56,229 nt of DNA from Chloroflexota bacterium (GTDB lineage Bacteria; Chloroflexota; Ktedonobacteria; Ktedonobacterales; JADMIN01). This document shows positions 8,262 through 15,870 of the stretch, one piece after another; the stretch's first letter is position 1, and every line of letters starts with the position of its first letter. The notes under the pieces were generated by a model. That model searched no databases, was not told where the DNA came from, and was given only the letters and a program-made list of their open reading frames with translations. The position numbers were made by a program, and so were the translations under genes. The stretch is from the NCBI GenBank assembly GCA_021323855.1, contig JAJPKE010000008.1, forward strand, positions 1 to 56,229, read 5' to 3'.

Positions 8262-8816
8262 ATGATTCTTCGCAATGGCAAAATCTATATCAGCCATGCC
8301 GCCGGTGATGAGGCGCTCTATGCGGCGCTGGTCACCAAGTTGGCCGAGAAGCACGTCAATTGCTGGACGGCAATTGACGCGGAAGATAGCGATAGCCAGC
8401 TCTCTGCGCGCACCCAGCAAGAACTGGCCGGGCGCGATGTTCTCCTGCGCATCTGCACGCCCGCCGCCAAACAAAGCGCGCGTATGCGCCTGGAAACGGC
8501 TGCCTATCGCGCCATCCAGCAGGAGGACGCCAACCGGGGCGCAGCCAACCAGCACATTATCATTGACCTCATCATGGACCCGGCCTACACGCCGGACCCT
8601 GCTGACCCGGCGTATCAGACGCTCAACACTACCAACCGCCCAATGAACGATTGGCTGATCGTCCTCTACAACGAGGTGGGGAGGATGCAGGCCAAACGCG
8701 CGCTGAGCCAGCGTGCCATGACCATCCTCGTGATCGTCTGTGTCATCATCGCGCTGCTCCTGATCTTTTTCGTGACGTTTAACTTTGCCCACTCGCTTGC
8801 CAATCGCGCGAGGTGA
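8262..8816 (+). CDS. TIR-domain protein with C-terminal membrane anchor
   Basis: Residues 5-145 match the TIR fold: beta-A KIYISHAAGDEALYAALV, then CWTAIDAE, then RDVLLRICTPAAKQSARMRLE. Glu78 lies six residues after Ser72, the spacing of the catalytic Glu in NAD-cleaving TIR domains, so activity is possible but not proven. Residues 152-173 (TILVIVCVIIALLLIFFVTF) form one transmembrane helix followed by a short basic tail, giving a tail-anchored protein with a cytoplasmic TIR. GGAGG lies 8 nt before ATG 8262. No companion defence gene (nuclease, SIR2, Thoeris-type sensor) is adjacent. Confidence 0.72.
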   Translation: MILRNGKIYISHAAGDEALYAALVTKLAEKHVNCWTAIDAEDSDSQLSARTQQELAGRDVLLRICTPAAKQSARMRLETAAYRAIQQEDANRGAANQHIIIDLIMDPAYTPDPADPAYQTLNTTNRPMNDWLIVLYNEVGRMQAKRALSQRAMTILVIVCVIIALLLIFFVTFNFAHSLANRAR

Positions 8817-8835
8817 AACCTCATAGCGCCAGCGA

Positions 8836-9954
8836 TCAACCGGCGGAGGCCAGCGCCACCACTGATGGAGCCTGTGCTACTGGTGTTGTTTGCAGCGTCT
8901 GGGGCAACGCCACACTTCGCCTGACGGCGGCGGCCACGGCGCGCACCTGTGGCATCAGTCCGGCGTACTGTTCCAGGGTCAGCGATTGCGCGCCGTCTTT
9001 CAGCGCAGCGTCTGGCTGCGGATGAATCTCGACGATCAGGCCGTCTGCGCCCGCCGCCACCGCCGCCAGCGCGACGGGGCCGACCAGCGACCGTTTGCCC
9101 GTTCCCTGGCTGGGGTCCACAATCACCGGCAGGTGTGAGAGTTGCTTCACCAGCGGCACGGCGTTGATATCCACGGTGTTGCGGGTCAGGCGCTCGAAGC
9201 TGCGGATGCCGCGCTCGCAGAGGATGACGTTGGGGTTGCCCTGCGCCAGAATATATTCGGCAGCCAGCAGCCACTCTTCGATGGTGGCGGCGAGTCCGCG
9301 CTTGAGCAGCACCGGCCTCGTGCTGCGGCCCACCTCATCCAGCAGATAGTAGTTTTGCATGTTGCGCGCGCCCACCTGCAAGATGTCGGTATAGGCGCAT
9401 ACCAGTTCGACCTCAGCCGGCGTCATGACCTCTGTGACCACCGCCAGCCCCGTCTCCGCCCGCGCTCGCGCCAGCAATTCCAGTCCGGCGACACCCAGTC
9501 CACGGAAGCCATAGGGCGAGGTGGAGGGCTTGTAGGCGCCGCCGCGCAGGATCGTCGCGCCGCCCTCGCGCGCCGCGTGCGCCGCCGCCAGCAGTTGCGC
9601 TTCGCTCTCCACGGTGCAGGGACCGGCCATCATAACGATCTGCTCGCCGCCGATCACCACCTCACCGGCGGGCGCGGGAATCCGCACCTCGGTCGGTTCA
9701 GGGTGAAATTCGCGGCTGGCAAGCTGATAGGGCTGCGAGACCGGCAGCACCGCCTCGACGCCGGGCGCTTCTCGCAACTGATCGCACAACTCCGGCAGAC
9801 CAGGAACACTCGTTGCGCCAGCCGTGCCAAGCGCGCCAATCACCGTTCGCCCGGCATTGTGCGAGCGGCGCGGTGCCAGCCCATGCGCGCGTAGCATCTC
9901 GCTGATCTGTTCCACCTCGCGTTCGCTGGCGTCTGGTCGCATCATAATAATCAT
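8836..9954 (-). CDS. aroF: 3-deoxy-7-phosphoheptulonate synthase (DAHP synthase, type I-beta)
   Basis: First enzyme of the shikimate pathway, condensing phosphoenolpyruvate and erythrose 4-phosphate. Residues 1-75 form the ferredoxin-like regulatory domain seen in Thermotoga-type enzymes ([20 protein letters not shown]). The barrel follows with [60 protein letters not shown] and [10 protein letters not shown], which carry the metal and PEP ligands. ATG 9954 sits 8 nt after GGAG; an in-frame GTG at 9960 is the alternative. It follows aroH by 34 nt on the same strand, so both are probably controlled by the attenuator at 10533-10734. Confidence 0.95.
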   Translation of the reverse strand: MIIMMRPDASEREVEQISEMLRAHGLAPRRSHNAGRTVIGALGTAGATSVPGLPELCDQLREAPGVEAVLPVSQPYQLASREFHPEPTEVRIPAPAGEVVIGGEQIVMMAGPCTVESEAQLLAAAHAAREGGATILRGGAYKPSTSPYGFRGLGVAGLELLARARAETGLAVVTEVMTPAEVELVCAYTDILQVGARNMQNYYLLDEVGRSTRPVLLKRGLAATIEEWLLAAEYILAQGNPNVILCERGIRSFERLTRNTVDINAVPLVKQLSHLPVIVDPSQGTGKRSLVGPVALAAVAAGADGLIVEIHPQPDAALKDGAQSLTLEQYAGLMPQVRAVAAAVRRSVALPQTLQTTPVAQAPSVVALASAG

Positions 9955-9988
9955 TGCCACTTCTCCTCCTGCTTCCTCATCTCCACTG

Positions 9989-10417
9989 CTACAAAGCTGC
10001 CGTTGGCATCATATCCGCCAGCGCCGGGCGTAGCGTCGCTGCCTCGCGCAGATACACATGAACCAGTTGCGCCTGGGTCTTTTCGGTGTTGATGTGCAGC
10101 AGCACGCGAATACACTTGCCCAGGCTGCCGGGAACGGGAATCTCGCGCGCACAGAGCAGCGCCACCGCCTGCCAGCCAAGTTGACGCGCGGCAAACGCCG
10201 GATGCGCAGCATCCAGATCGTCGGTGACGGTGAAGAAGGCGCTGGCGATATCCGTCACCGCCAGATCATTGCGTTCCATCAGGCGCTCCAATAGTTCGCG
10301 TGTCGCGGCGAGAATCGCTTCGCGGCTGTTCTCGCTGACGGTGGTGGCGCCGCGCAGACCCAGGCAGCGCCACGCCGGACGACGTTCTGAACACTCCATA
10401 CTCCCCATACGTTCCAT
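9989..10417 (-). CDS. aroH: Chorismate mutase, AroH type
   Basis: Converts chorismate to prephenate at the entry to phenylalanine and tyrosine synthesis. The protein has the trimeric AroH (Bacillus) fold features: LGLRGATTVSENSREAI, with the active-site Arg in RGATTV, then SAFFTVTDDLDAAHPA, ALLCAREIPVPGSLGKCIRV with the Cys and Arg ligands, and a final VHVYLREAATLRP. ATG 10417 has GGAG 6 nt upstream; the frame is open to 10534, but that stretch contains the terminator hairpin and is leader sequence. It is the first structural gene of the aroH-aroF operon. Confidence 0.93.
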   Translation of the reverse strand: MERMGSMECSERRPAWRCLGLRGATTVSENSREAILAATRELLERLMERNDLAVTDIASAFFTVTDDLDAAHPAFAARQLGWQAVALLCAREIPVPGSLGKCIRVLLHINTEKTQAQLVHVYLREAATLRPALADMMPTAAL

Positions 10418-10532
10418 ACCTAGCTCCCTTTCGCCATTACGATAGCGAGACAATTCGCAACCATTCGCCGGGCACAGGCCAGATGGGCGGTGAATATATG
10501 CTCCAATCGGCAAGATGCTGCAAAAGAGCAAC

Positions 10533-10563
10533 AAAAAAGCAGAAGCTGTACTAGCTTCTGCTT
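10533..10563 (-). terminator. Rho-independent terminator (attenuator) upstream of aroH
   Basis: On the minus strand a 10-bp stem AAGCAGAAGC/GCTTCTGCTT with loop TAGTACA is followed by TTTTGTTG. It lies 115 bp before the aroH start and 33 bp after the stop of a leader peptide. This is premature-terminator placement, not end-of-gene placement, since the gene further upstream is read the other way. Confidence 0.9.
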
Positions 10564-10596
10564 ACCCTTTGGCTGGTGCGATGTATTAGACCAACT

Positions 10597-10698
10597 TCAC
10601 TCCGTCACGCGTGTAGCGATGACCGGCCTCCCCAACCAAAGGGTCTGCCGGTAATAATAATAAAAGCTACCATTGTACGTGGCGTGTGTCGTTTCCAT
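10597..10698 (-). CDS. Aromatic attenuation leader peptide of aroH-aroF
   Basis: A 33-codon frame between a strong promoter and the attenuator. Codon 12 is Phe (TTT) and codons 13-16 are four consecutive Tyr codons (TAT TAT TAT TAC, 10662-10651), with Tyr8 and Trp21 in addition. Such a run is the hallmark of ribosome-mediated attenuation and fits a Phe/Tyr branch operon. No Shine-Dalgarno sequence precedes ATG 10698; the -10 box ends 7 nt before it, so the transcript probably starts at or next to the A of the ATG. Segment 10644-10632 (in codons 19-22) can pair over 13 nt, with one G-U, to 10576-10564, which ends exactly where the terminator stem begins. Confidence 0.85.
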   Translation of the reverse strand: METTHATYNGSFYYYYRQTLWLGRPVIATRVTE

Positions 10699-10705
10699 GC
10701 TGGGG

Positions 10706-10734
10706 AGTATAGCGGCTGTGGTTCGCGCTGTCAA
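10706..10734 (-). promoter_or_regulatory. Sigma70 promoter of the aro leader
   Basis: On the minus strand, -35 TTGACA (10734-10729) and -10 TATACT (10711-10706) are separated by exactly 17 nt. The leader ATG at 10698 follows the -10 after CCCCAGC, so predicted +1 falls on the start codon. A G-rich repeat begins 3 bp upstream of the -35. Confidence 0.85.
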
Positions 10735-10736
10735 TA

Positions 10737-11010
10737 GCCCCCACCCCCAGCCCCTCCCCCGTGCGCGGGAGAGGGGTGCCAGAGCGCAGAGGACCCCTGA
10801 ATCACCCGCCGCACTTCCACATTGCGCTCCCCGTGCGCGGGAGAGGGGGGGCCAGAGAGACCTCACCCCGGCCTGCGGCCTCCCTTCTCCCATAGGAGAG
10901 GGGACTGTGGGGTGGCGCGTCGTGGTGAGGGGCGAAGGGTTCGCCTGGGCGAATGGGTGACCGGCGGATGAATCCGCGCCTATGCGCGTGCCGCGACGAA
11001 GGCCGTCAAC
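10737..11010. repeat. Block of dispersed G/C-rich palindromic repeats
   Basis: Contains a copy of the roughly 40-bp repeat (CCCCCACCCCCAGCCCC then TCCCCCGTGCGCGGGAGAGG, 10738-10775), a second partial CCCCGTGCGCGGGAGAGG unit near 10830-10850, a related CCTTCTCCCATAGGAGAGG unit near 10880-10900, and at 10960-11010 a GCGGATGAATCCGC hairpin of the stem-variable type. Related copies lie at 11839-11947 and 32364-32403. I see no gene from 10735 to 11165. Confidence 0.7.
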
Positions 11011-11165
11011 GCAGCCTGGAGAGCGGCATTGTGTTGGTGCTGGCATGTACTGTTCCGCTCGTGAGAAAGATGTGCTGTTGTCGGTTATATAGCTAACGAG
11101 AAAATTTCCTTATCACACGAGAGAAAAGAGAAGATGTAGAAGAGAAACAGAAAGGATATGTATCA

Positions 11166-11726
11166 ATGACGAAGCACATCTTCTTGATTCAAGGCGCCGG
11201 AGCCGGTGCTTACGAAGTGGATAAACAGCTTGCCACGAGCCTCTCATATTCACTTGGTCCACAATACGAGGTTCATTACCCGGCTATGCCGCATGAAGAA
11301 GATGCCTCCTATGGAGCGTGGAAGCATCGCCTCGAAAAAGAGCTGGCGACGATGCCGGGGCCAATTGTTCTCGTCGGCCATTCGGTTGGCGCCTCGATTC
11401 TCCTCAAGTGGATGAGTGAAACAGGCGCAAAGAAGACGATTGCTGGCATGTTCCTTCTCGCGTGCCCATTCTGGGGTGGGAATGGTTGGCGCTACGCTGG
11501 CTATGAGGAAGTGATGTTGCCGGAAGGTGACGTCACACATCTTTCACAGGGCAGACAGGTATTCCTGTATCACTGCCGTGACGACGCAACCGTGCCATTT
11601 GACCATCTGGCGCTCTACGCTCACATTCTCCCGGAGGCAACGGTATGTGAACGAGACAAAGGCGGCCGTCAATTCAATAACGATTTGTCTTTTGTCGCAG
11701 AGGATATAAAAAGCCTGCAATTGTAG
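11166..11726 (+). CDS. Small alpha/beta hydrolase, catalytic His apparently replaced
   Basis: A 186-residue alpha/beta-hydrolase. The N-terminal strand HIFLIQGAGAGAY supplies the oxyanion region, the nucleophile elbow is VLVGHSVGASIL (Ser73), and the acid is in YHCRDDATVPF (Asp139 or Asp140). In relatives the third residue sits in a GGH.FNNDL motif; here it reads GGRQFNNDL, so the expected His is Arg168 (CGT at 11667-11669, one base from CAT). The protein is either inactive, uses another His, or the base is an error. AGAAACAGAAAGGA precedes the start. It is a single gene with no evident operon. Confidence 0.8.
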   Translation: MTKHIFLIQGAGAGAYEVDKQLATSLSYSLGPQYEVHYPAMPHEEDASYGAWKHRLEKELATMPGPIVLVGHSVGASILLKWMSETGAKKTIAGMFLLACPFWGGNGWRYAGYEEVMLPEGDVTHLSQGRQVFLYHCRDDATVPFDHLALYAHILPEATVCERDKGGRQFNNDLSFVAEDIKSLQL

Positions 11727-11838
11727 CCGCGCAGAGGACTTCGCGGCGGCACGCCAGCCAGATGCGGTTTCAACCACCGGCTTCCCATTCGCTCAAACGA
11801 ACCCATTACCCCTCGCCACTCCCGTTTGCCCTACGGCA

Positions 11839-11947
11839 CCCCTCTCCCGCGCACGGGGACCGCCGCCGCTCGTCCGCAGGACGAGAAGCAAACCATCGGT
11901 TTGCGGCGGCGGCGGGTGAGCGCAGCGGAGGGGCCGGGGGTGGGGGC
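11839..11947. repeat. G-rich palindromic repeat interrupted by a second palindrome
   Basis: The repeat half CCCCTCTCCCGCGCACGGGG (11839-11858) and its other half GGAGGGGCCGGGGGTGGGGG (11927-11946) are separated by about 68 bp absent from the copy at 32364-32403. The insert is bounded by CCGCCGCCGC/GCGGCGGCGG and contains two small hairpins, TCGTCCGCAGGACGA and AAACCATCGGTTT. The right half abuts the stop codon of the ABC permease gene. Confidence 0.7.
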
Positions 11948-12844
11948 TTAGCTCACCACGCGATTGTGGAAGGTGCGGATGCTGATGAGCGTGAAGATCA
12001 GGATGCTGCCGCAGAGCGCCAGCAGCACCCAGCCCGTGCCGAGCGTCGGCAACGTATAGGTGCCAACGACGTGCCCATGCACGACCACCGACACCGGCGG
12101 CACCATCGCCGTGCGCATGCCCTCAGCCGCGTAGGTCAGCGGGTTAAAGAGCGTGACGATCTGGAACCATTTGAGCGAGTCCAGCAGGCTCCAAGGATAG
12201 TAGGTGCAGCCGGTGAAGAGCAGCGGCGTCAGGATCAGCGCGAACATCAGACCGATCTGCTCCGGCTTGATGAGCGTGCCAATCATCATGCCCAGGCTCG
12301 CACCAACAAACGCGCTCAGCACCATCACTAGAACCAGCAGGCCAATCTGGTCGGTGCGCACATTGAACTCGCTGCCAAGGATCCACTTTGCCAGCGGGAA
12401 GATCACAATGCCGGCGATGATGCCACGCAACGCTGCGAAAATAATCTTCTCGATAGCCACCAGCGAAACTGGCAGCGGAGCGAGCAGGCGGTCATCTATC
12501 TCACGCGCGAAACCCAGGTCCAGCACCAGCGGCAGCGTCACGCCTTGCAGCGCCGTGGTAATCACCGTCAGCGCGACGATGCCCGGCAGCAGCACGGCGC
12601 CGAAGCCCGCCTGCGCCAGGCCAATCTTTGGCAGGACTGCGCCGAAGATGAAGAGAAAGAACAGCGGCTGAATCAACGTCTGCAAGAGGAATGGGATGAA
12701 GTCCCGCGCCGTGACGACGAGATCACGCCGCAGAATTGCCAGGAACGCCGTCAGCGAGAGGGTGAAGCCGCTTTCACGGCGCGCCGATGGTGCGCCCGAA
12801 GGCGGCGGCGCCGGTTGCGCCTGAATTGTCTCTGTGGTAGCCAT
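11948..12844 (-). CDS. ABC-2 type transporter permease
   Basis: A 298-residue membrane protein with about six hydrophobic segments. The N-terminal ILRRDLVVTARDFIPFLLQT and the block FAREIDDRLLAPLPVSLVAI are typical of ABC-2 drug/polysaccharide exporters (DrrB/NodJ type), as is the C-terminal PLTYAAEGMRTAMVPP region. The ATG directly follows the TAG of the ATPase gene, so the two are translationally coupled. Substrate unknown. The gene's stop codon touches a dispersed repeat. Confidence 0.9.
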   Translation of the reverse strand: MATTETIQAQPAPPPSGAPSARRESGFTLSLTAFLAILRRDLVVTARDFIPFLLQTLIQPLFFLFIFGAVLPKIGLAQAGFGAVLLPGIVALTVITTALQGVTLPLVLDLGFAREIDDRLLAPLPVSLVAIEKIIFAALRGIIAGIVIFPLAKWILGSEFNVRTDQIGLLVLVMVLSAFVGASLGMMIGTLIKPEQIGLMFALILTPLLFTGCTYYPWSLLDSLKWFQIVTLFNPLTYAAEGMRTAMVPPVSVVVHGHVVGTYTLPTLGTGWVLLALCGSILIFTLISIRTFHNRVVS

Positions 12845-14167
12845 CTAGCGCAGATTCCTCCCCGTCAGATAAATGAAGACATCTTCGAGGCTCGGCTTCT
12901 TGAGGTGCAGGTCGCGCACCTCCGCGCCAACCTCCGCCAACGCCTGGCTGACGCCGATCACCAGTCCGGCGGTGTTTTCGGCGTAGAGGCGGAAAAGCAC
13001 CGTTCCCTCCTCGGCCTCTTCTTCGGCGGGCGCGCCGCCGCCAAAGCCGCCCCACGCGCCGCCGCCCCAACCGCCGCCACCGGCCCACTGTGAGCCGCCG
13101 CCACGCTTGCGACTCTGCTTACCGGCTGGTTTCTCGCCAGCGTTGCCGGTGGTTTTTCCATCAGGTGTGCCGCCAGCGTTGCCAGTTGCGCCGCCACCGG
13201 CTCCGTTTGCCCATGCGCCAGCCGCCGCGCTGTTTGCTGCCGGTTGCGCCTCGTCCACTTTGGTGACGCCGGGCACGTTGCGCAGCGCCGTGAGGATACG
13301 CTGGGTCGCGGCGCGCTGGCCGTCCGCAGCAACGGAACCACCCGCGGCAACCGGTTCGGGGATGCGCACGCGCACCTCCAAAGCCGTTGCGCCGGGGATC
13401 ATCTTCTTGAGTTCTTCCGGCGCGTCGTCCACCAGGATTTTGCCGTGGTCCATGATGGCGACGCGCTGGCAGAGCTGGTCCGCCTCGTTGATGTCGTGTG
13501 TCGTGAGCAGGATGGTCAACCCCTGCGCATTGAGCGCGCGGATGCGTTCCCAGAGGAAGAGACGCGACTGCGGATCGAGGTTGTTGGTCGGCTCGTCCAG
13601 GAACAGCACATCCGGCGAGTGCATCAGCGCACGGGCGATCATCAAACGCTGATTCATGCCTCCTGAGTAGCGGTCCGGCTTGTCTTTCTGGCGCTCCAGC
13701 AAGCCCATCTCGCGGAGCAGCGCATCGGCGCGCGCCTCGCGTTCGGCCTTCGGCACGCCGTGATAGGCGGCATGGAATGTCAATATCTCGCGGACGCGCA
13801 GGCTGCGATCCAGGTTGCTCATCTGCGGCACCACGGCGATGTATTGCTTCGCCTCCACCGGATTGCGCGCGACATTCACGCCCATGATCGCCACCTGGCC
13901 GCTGGTCGGCTGTACGGCGGTGGTCAGCACGCCGATGGTGGTGGTTTTGCCGGCGCCATTGGGGCCGAGCAACCCGAAAATCTCGCCGCGCCGCACAGCG
14001 AACGAGACGCCATCCACAGCGTTTTGCGGCGAACCGGCGTACCGCTTTACCAGATTTTGCACCTCGATGGCATTAGGCACATTCGGGGTGACTGGCGGCG
14101 TTGCTGTTGTCGCTGGTGTTGTCGGTGTTGTTGGTGTTGTTGGTGTTGTTGGGACAGTTTCTGACAT
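12845..14167 (-). CDS. ABC transporter ATP-binding protein (DrrA-like) with Gly/Trp-rich insert
   Basis: Walker A FGLLGPNGAGKTTTIG, Q-loop VVPQMSNLD, signature YSGGMNQRLMIARAL, Walker B DVLFLDEPTNNLD and switch LTTHDINEAD identify a DrrA-type exporter ATPase. After residue 310 the usual C-terminal regulatory domain is split by about 85 residues of low complexity, first Gly/Asn/Lys-rich, then Trp-Gly-rich (GGGGWGGGAWGGFGGG) and acidic (EEEAEEG), before resuming with LFRLYAENTAGL and SLEDVFIYLTGR. The N-terminus carries a TTPTTPTTP repeat from a GTTGTTGGT-type microsatellite (14101-14158). ATG 14167 follows AAAGGGATCGTT. Coupled to the permease and preceded by the EXLDI gene. Confidence 0.9.
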   Translation of the reverse strand: MSETVPTTPTTPTTPTTPATTATPPVTPNVPNAIEVQNLVKRYAGSPQNAVDGVSFAVRRGEIFGLLGPNGAGKTTTIGVLTTAVQPTSGQVAIMGVNVARNPVEAKQYIAVVPQMSNLDRSLRVREILTFHAAYHGVPKAEREARADALLREMGLLERQKDKPDRYSGGMNQRLMIARALMHSPDVLFLDEPTNNLDPQSRLFLWERIRALNAQGLTILLTTHDINEADQLCQRVAIMDHGKILVDDAPEELKKMIPGATALEVRVRIPEPVAAGGSVAADGQRAATQRILTALRNVPGVTKVDEAQPAANSAAAGAWANGAGGGATGNAGGTPDGKTTGNAGEKPAGKQSRKRGGGSQWAGGGGWGGGAWGGFGGGAPAEEEAEEGTVLFRLYAENTAGLVIGVSQALAEVGAEVRDLHLKKPSLEDVFIYLTGRNLR

Positions 14168-14185
14168 AACGATCCCTTTCATCGG

Positions 14186-14746
14186 TCAGATATCGAGGAT
14201 TTCGATATCGTTGCCGGAGAGCGCGCGCACAACGGCAGCGTGCAGTTCCGGCGAGACGTGTTCTCGCAATTGCTCAGCGTTCTCGTAGACATCCAGCCGG
14301 CACGACACCGCATCTGGCCAGGATGACCAGTCCATATCCCACTTCCAATCCCAGTCCCAGGTATCGCCCTGAGCGCCGGATTTGCGATGTTTCTCGGTCC
14401 ATTTGCGCGTCCAGTTGGACCAATCGCGTCCGACGCGCGTGTAGAGCGCCAGCCGTCCCTTTGCTGTTTCGTAGACGGTCAGAGAGATGCTGTGGCTGGA
14501 TTCGCGGTCGGTAAGCCGCTGCTTCGCCAGTTCGCGTCCGGTGAATTGTTTCTGCGCAAAAAGGCCGTTTTCCCCGACTTTGACCACGATTTCACCAAAC
14601 CCCGAAGCGCGCGCCTCCTCGATGGAGACGAAACGCCGGAGTGCGGCGGCAATCGTGGCGGAAAGGTTCTCGCCTGCTAATTCCTGGGCGCGCTCGAAGA
14701 TCGGCAGGTCGGCATCAGCGACATAGATCGTTTTGTTGGGCATCAT
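14186..14746 (-). CDS. EXLDI-family protein with ribbon-helix-helix-like N-terminus
   Basis: The C-terminus ends in DIEILDI, the E-x-L-D-I motif that names this family. Residues 1-45 (PNKTIYVADADLPIFERAQ, then ATIAAALRRFVSIEE) look like an Arc/MetJ ribbon-helix-helix DNA-binding unit, and the middle contains a family-typical aromatic stretch (WDWDWKWDMDW). EXLDI genes commonly precede ABC transporter genes; here the ATPase begins 18 nt downstream. A role as regulator of the transporter is therefore an inference from fold and neighbourhood. Tandem ATGs at 14746 and 14743 follow GGAGGAAACT. Confidence 0.8.
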   Translation of the reverse strand: MMPNKTIYVADADLPIFERAQELAGENLSATIAAALRRFVSIEEARASGFGEIVVKVGENGLFAQKQFTGRELAKQRLTDRESSHSISLTVYETAKGRLALYTRVGRDWSNWTRKWTEKHRKSGAQGDTWDWDWKWDMDWSSWPDAVSCRLDVYENAEQLREHVSPELHAAVVRALSGNDIEILDI

Positions 14747-14866
14747 AGTTTCCTCCCTCATGGGAGCTGACCGGCGATGGTCTCTGGAAGAATCCATGCC
14801 CACACGCCGCTGTAACGCAGGCGACGAAGCCTGCCTGCGCAGGCCCAGAATCGCCTATCCCATGAG

Positions 14867-14895
14867 AATATACTATATGTATACGTATATTGCAA
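14867..14895 (-). promoter_or_regulatory. Promoter of EXLDI-ABC operon with TATACGTATA palindrome
   Basis: On the minus strand, -35 TTGCAA (14895-14890) and -10 TATATT (14872-14867) are 17 nt apart. The spacer holds the perfect palindrome TATACGTATA (14880-14889), a plausible operator, perhaps for the EXLDI protein itself. The 5' leader between -10 and the gene contains small GCAGGC/GCCTGC hairpins. Confidence 0.6.
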
Positions 14896-14910
14896 TAGAT
14901 CGCGCCAGCA

Positions 14911-15738
14911 TCATGACATCAGCGCGGCGATGGCTTCGATGGTCGTGGTGGTATCAAATTGCGGGCCATCATCGCCCGGCCAACTCCCGTCTTCGCGTTG
15001 CGCCGCGATGAGTTGCGACACTGCTGAGGCCAGGAGCGGATGATCGTTCATGCCAGCTTCCAGCAACGTATTGATGAGCCAGACGAGATTGCCAGGAGAC
15101 ATGCCATTGACCACTCGCTGCCCCAGTATTTCCAGCATCCGGTTGCACGCCTCGCGTTCGTCCAGCAGATACCAGAGACCGGCGGCCAGCCAGTGTGTGT
15201 GCAGGAACGAGGGCAAGGTTCCATCTTCTCGCAGGTTGCCAAGCAGATAGTTTGAGGCGGCGCGACCGGCGGCCATTCCACCTTCGAGGTGATGCCAGCG
15301 TTCCAGCAAGGCCAACAGGAAGCCGCAGTTCGCCGTGAGGTAGAGAATCGCTGCCGGATCGTCGGGTTGCGCCCAGGGCGGGGCGACCTCGCGTAGCGCG
15401 GCATCTTCCGCCCAGTGGCCGTCAGTATCCTGGCGTTCATACAGAAACGCGACGGCGCGGGCCAGCGCGGGATGCTGCAGATAGGTGGCAAAGAGGTTCA
15501 TCTGCCGTGCCTGCGTCAGCCGGTAACAGGTGGCGTCCACCGAGGTCGCGTCCGGCGCCCAGAACGGCGGCCAGCCACCATCCTCGCGCTGCCCCGCCAG
15601 GAACGCTTCCACCGTCTCCTCCGGCATGGCTTCGCTGTAGAGCATATAGTTCAGCCACGCCTGCTGAAGCGCATTGCCGTGCTGCCGTATATATTCAGCC
15701 GCACGCTCAACGCTCGCCATACTTGCATTGCTCACCAT
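14911..15738 (-). CDS. Terpene cyclase/prenyltransferase-fold (alpha/alpha barrel) protein
   Basis: A 275-residue helical protein with repeated QW-type motifs: GQREDGGWPPFW, ERQDTDGHWAED, LREDGTLPSF and AQREDGSWPGDD. These are typical of squalene-hopene cyclase and prenyltransferase alpha/alpha barrels. It is only half the length of a full cyclase and lacks a DxDD acid motif, so it is probably a single-barrel protein of unknown function. AAAGG lies ahead of ATG 15738. It stands alone upstream of the EXLDI operon and is read in the same direction. Confidence 0.75.
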   Translation of the reverse strand: MVSNASMASVERAAEYIRQHGNALQQAWLNYMLYSEAMPEETVEAFLAGQREDGGWPPFWAPDATSVDATCYRLTQARQMNLFATYLQHPALARAVAFLYERQDTDGHWAEDAALREVAPPWAQPDDPAAILYLTANCGFLLALLERWHHLEGGMAAGRAASNYLLGNLREDGTLPSFLHTHWLAAGLWYLLDEREACNRMLEILGQRVVNGMSPGNLVWLINTLLEAGMNDHPLLASAVSQLIAAQREDGSWPGDDGPQFDTTTTIEAIAALMS

Positions 15739-15831
15739 GCCACAATCGCCTTTCGTATTCAGTAGACTCTTGTAGCAGACAGATTACACCAATTTACCGC
15801 AAGATACCGCAGCATTTCTATCAAAACAAGT

Positions 15832-15863
15832 ATTTGCAAAGAAATGTTTGCAAATGGTACTAT
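15832..15863 (+). promoter_or_regulatory. Inverted-repeat operator and promoter of arsR-type gene
   Basis: ATTTGCAAA (15832-15840) and TTTGCAAAT (15847-15855) form a perfect 9-bp inverted repeat with a 6-nt spacer. A possible -35 TTGCAA (15834-15839) and -10 TACTAT (15858-15863) are 18 nt apart, so the palindrome lies between them. The ATG at 15871 comes exactly 7 nt after the -10, with no Shine-Dalgarno, implying leaderless translation. Confidence 0.7.
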
Positions 15864-15870
15864 GTATGCT

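Noticed and set aside
8262..9960. Defence operon built on the TIR gene
   Set aside because: The neighbour is a convergent DAHP synthase in an amino-acid operon; there is no link beyond proximity.
10597..11046. Long reading of the aro leader frame from 11046
   Set aside because: The upstream codons run through G-rich repeats and both promoter boxes; only the part from 10698 can be transcribed from this promoter.
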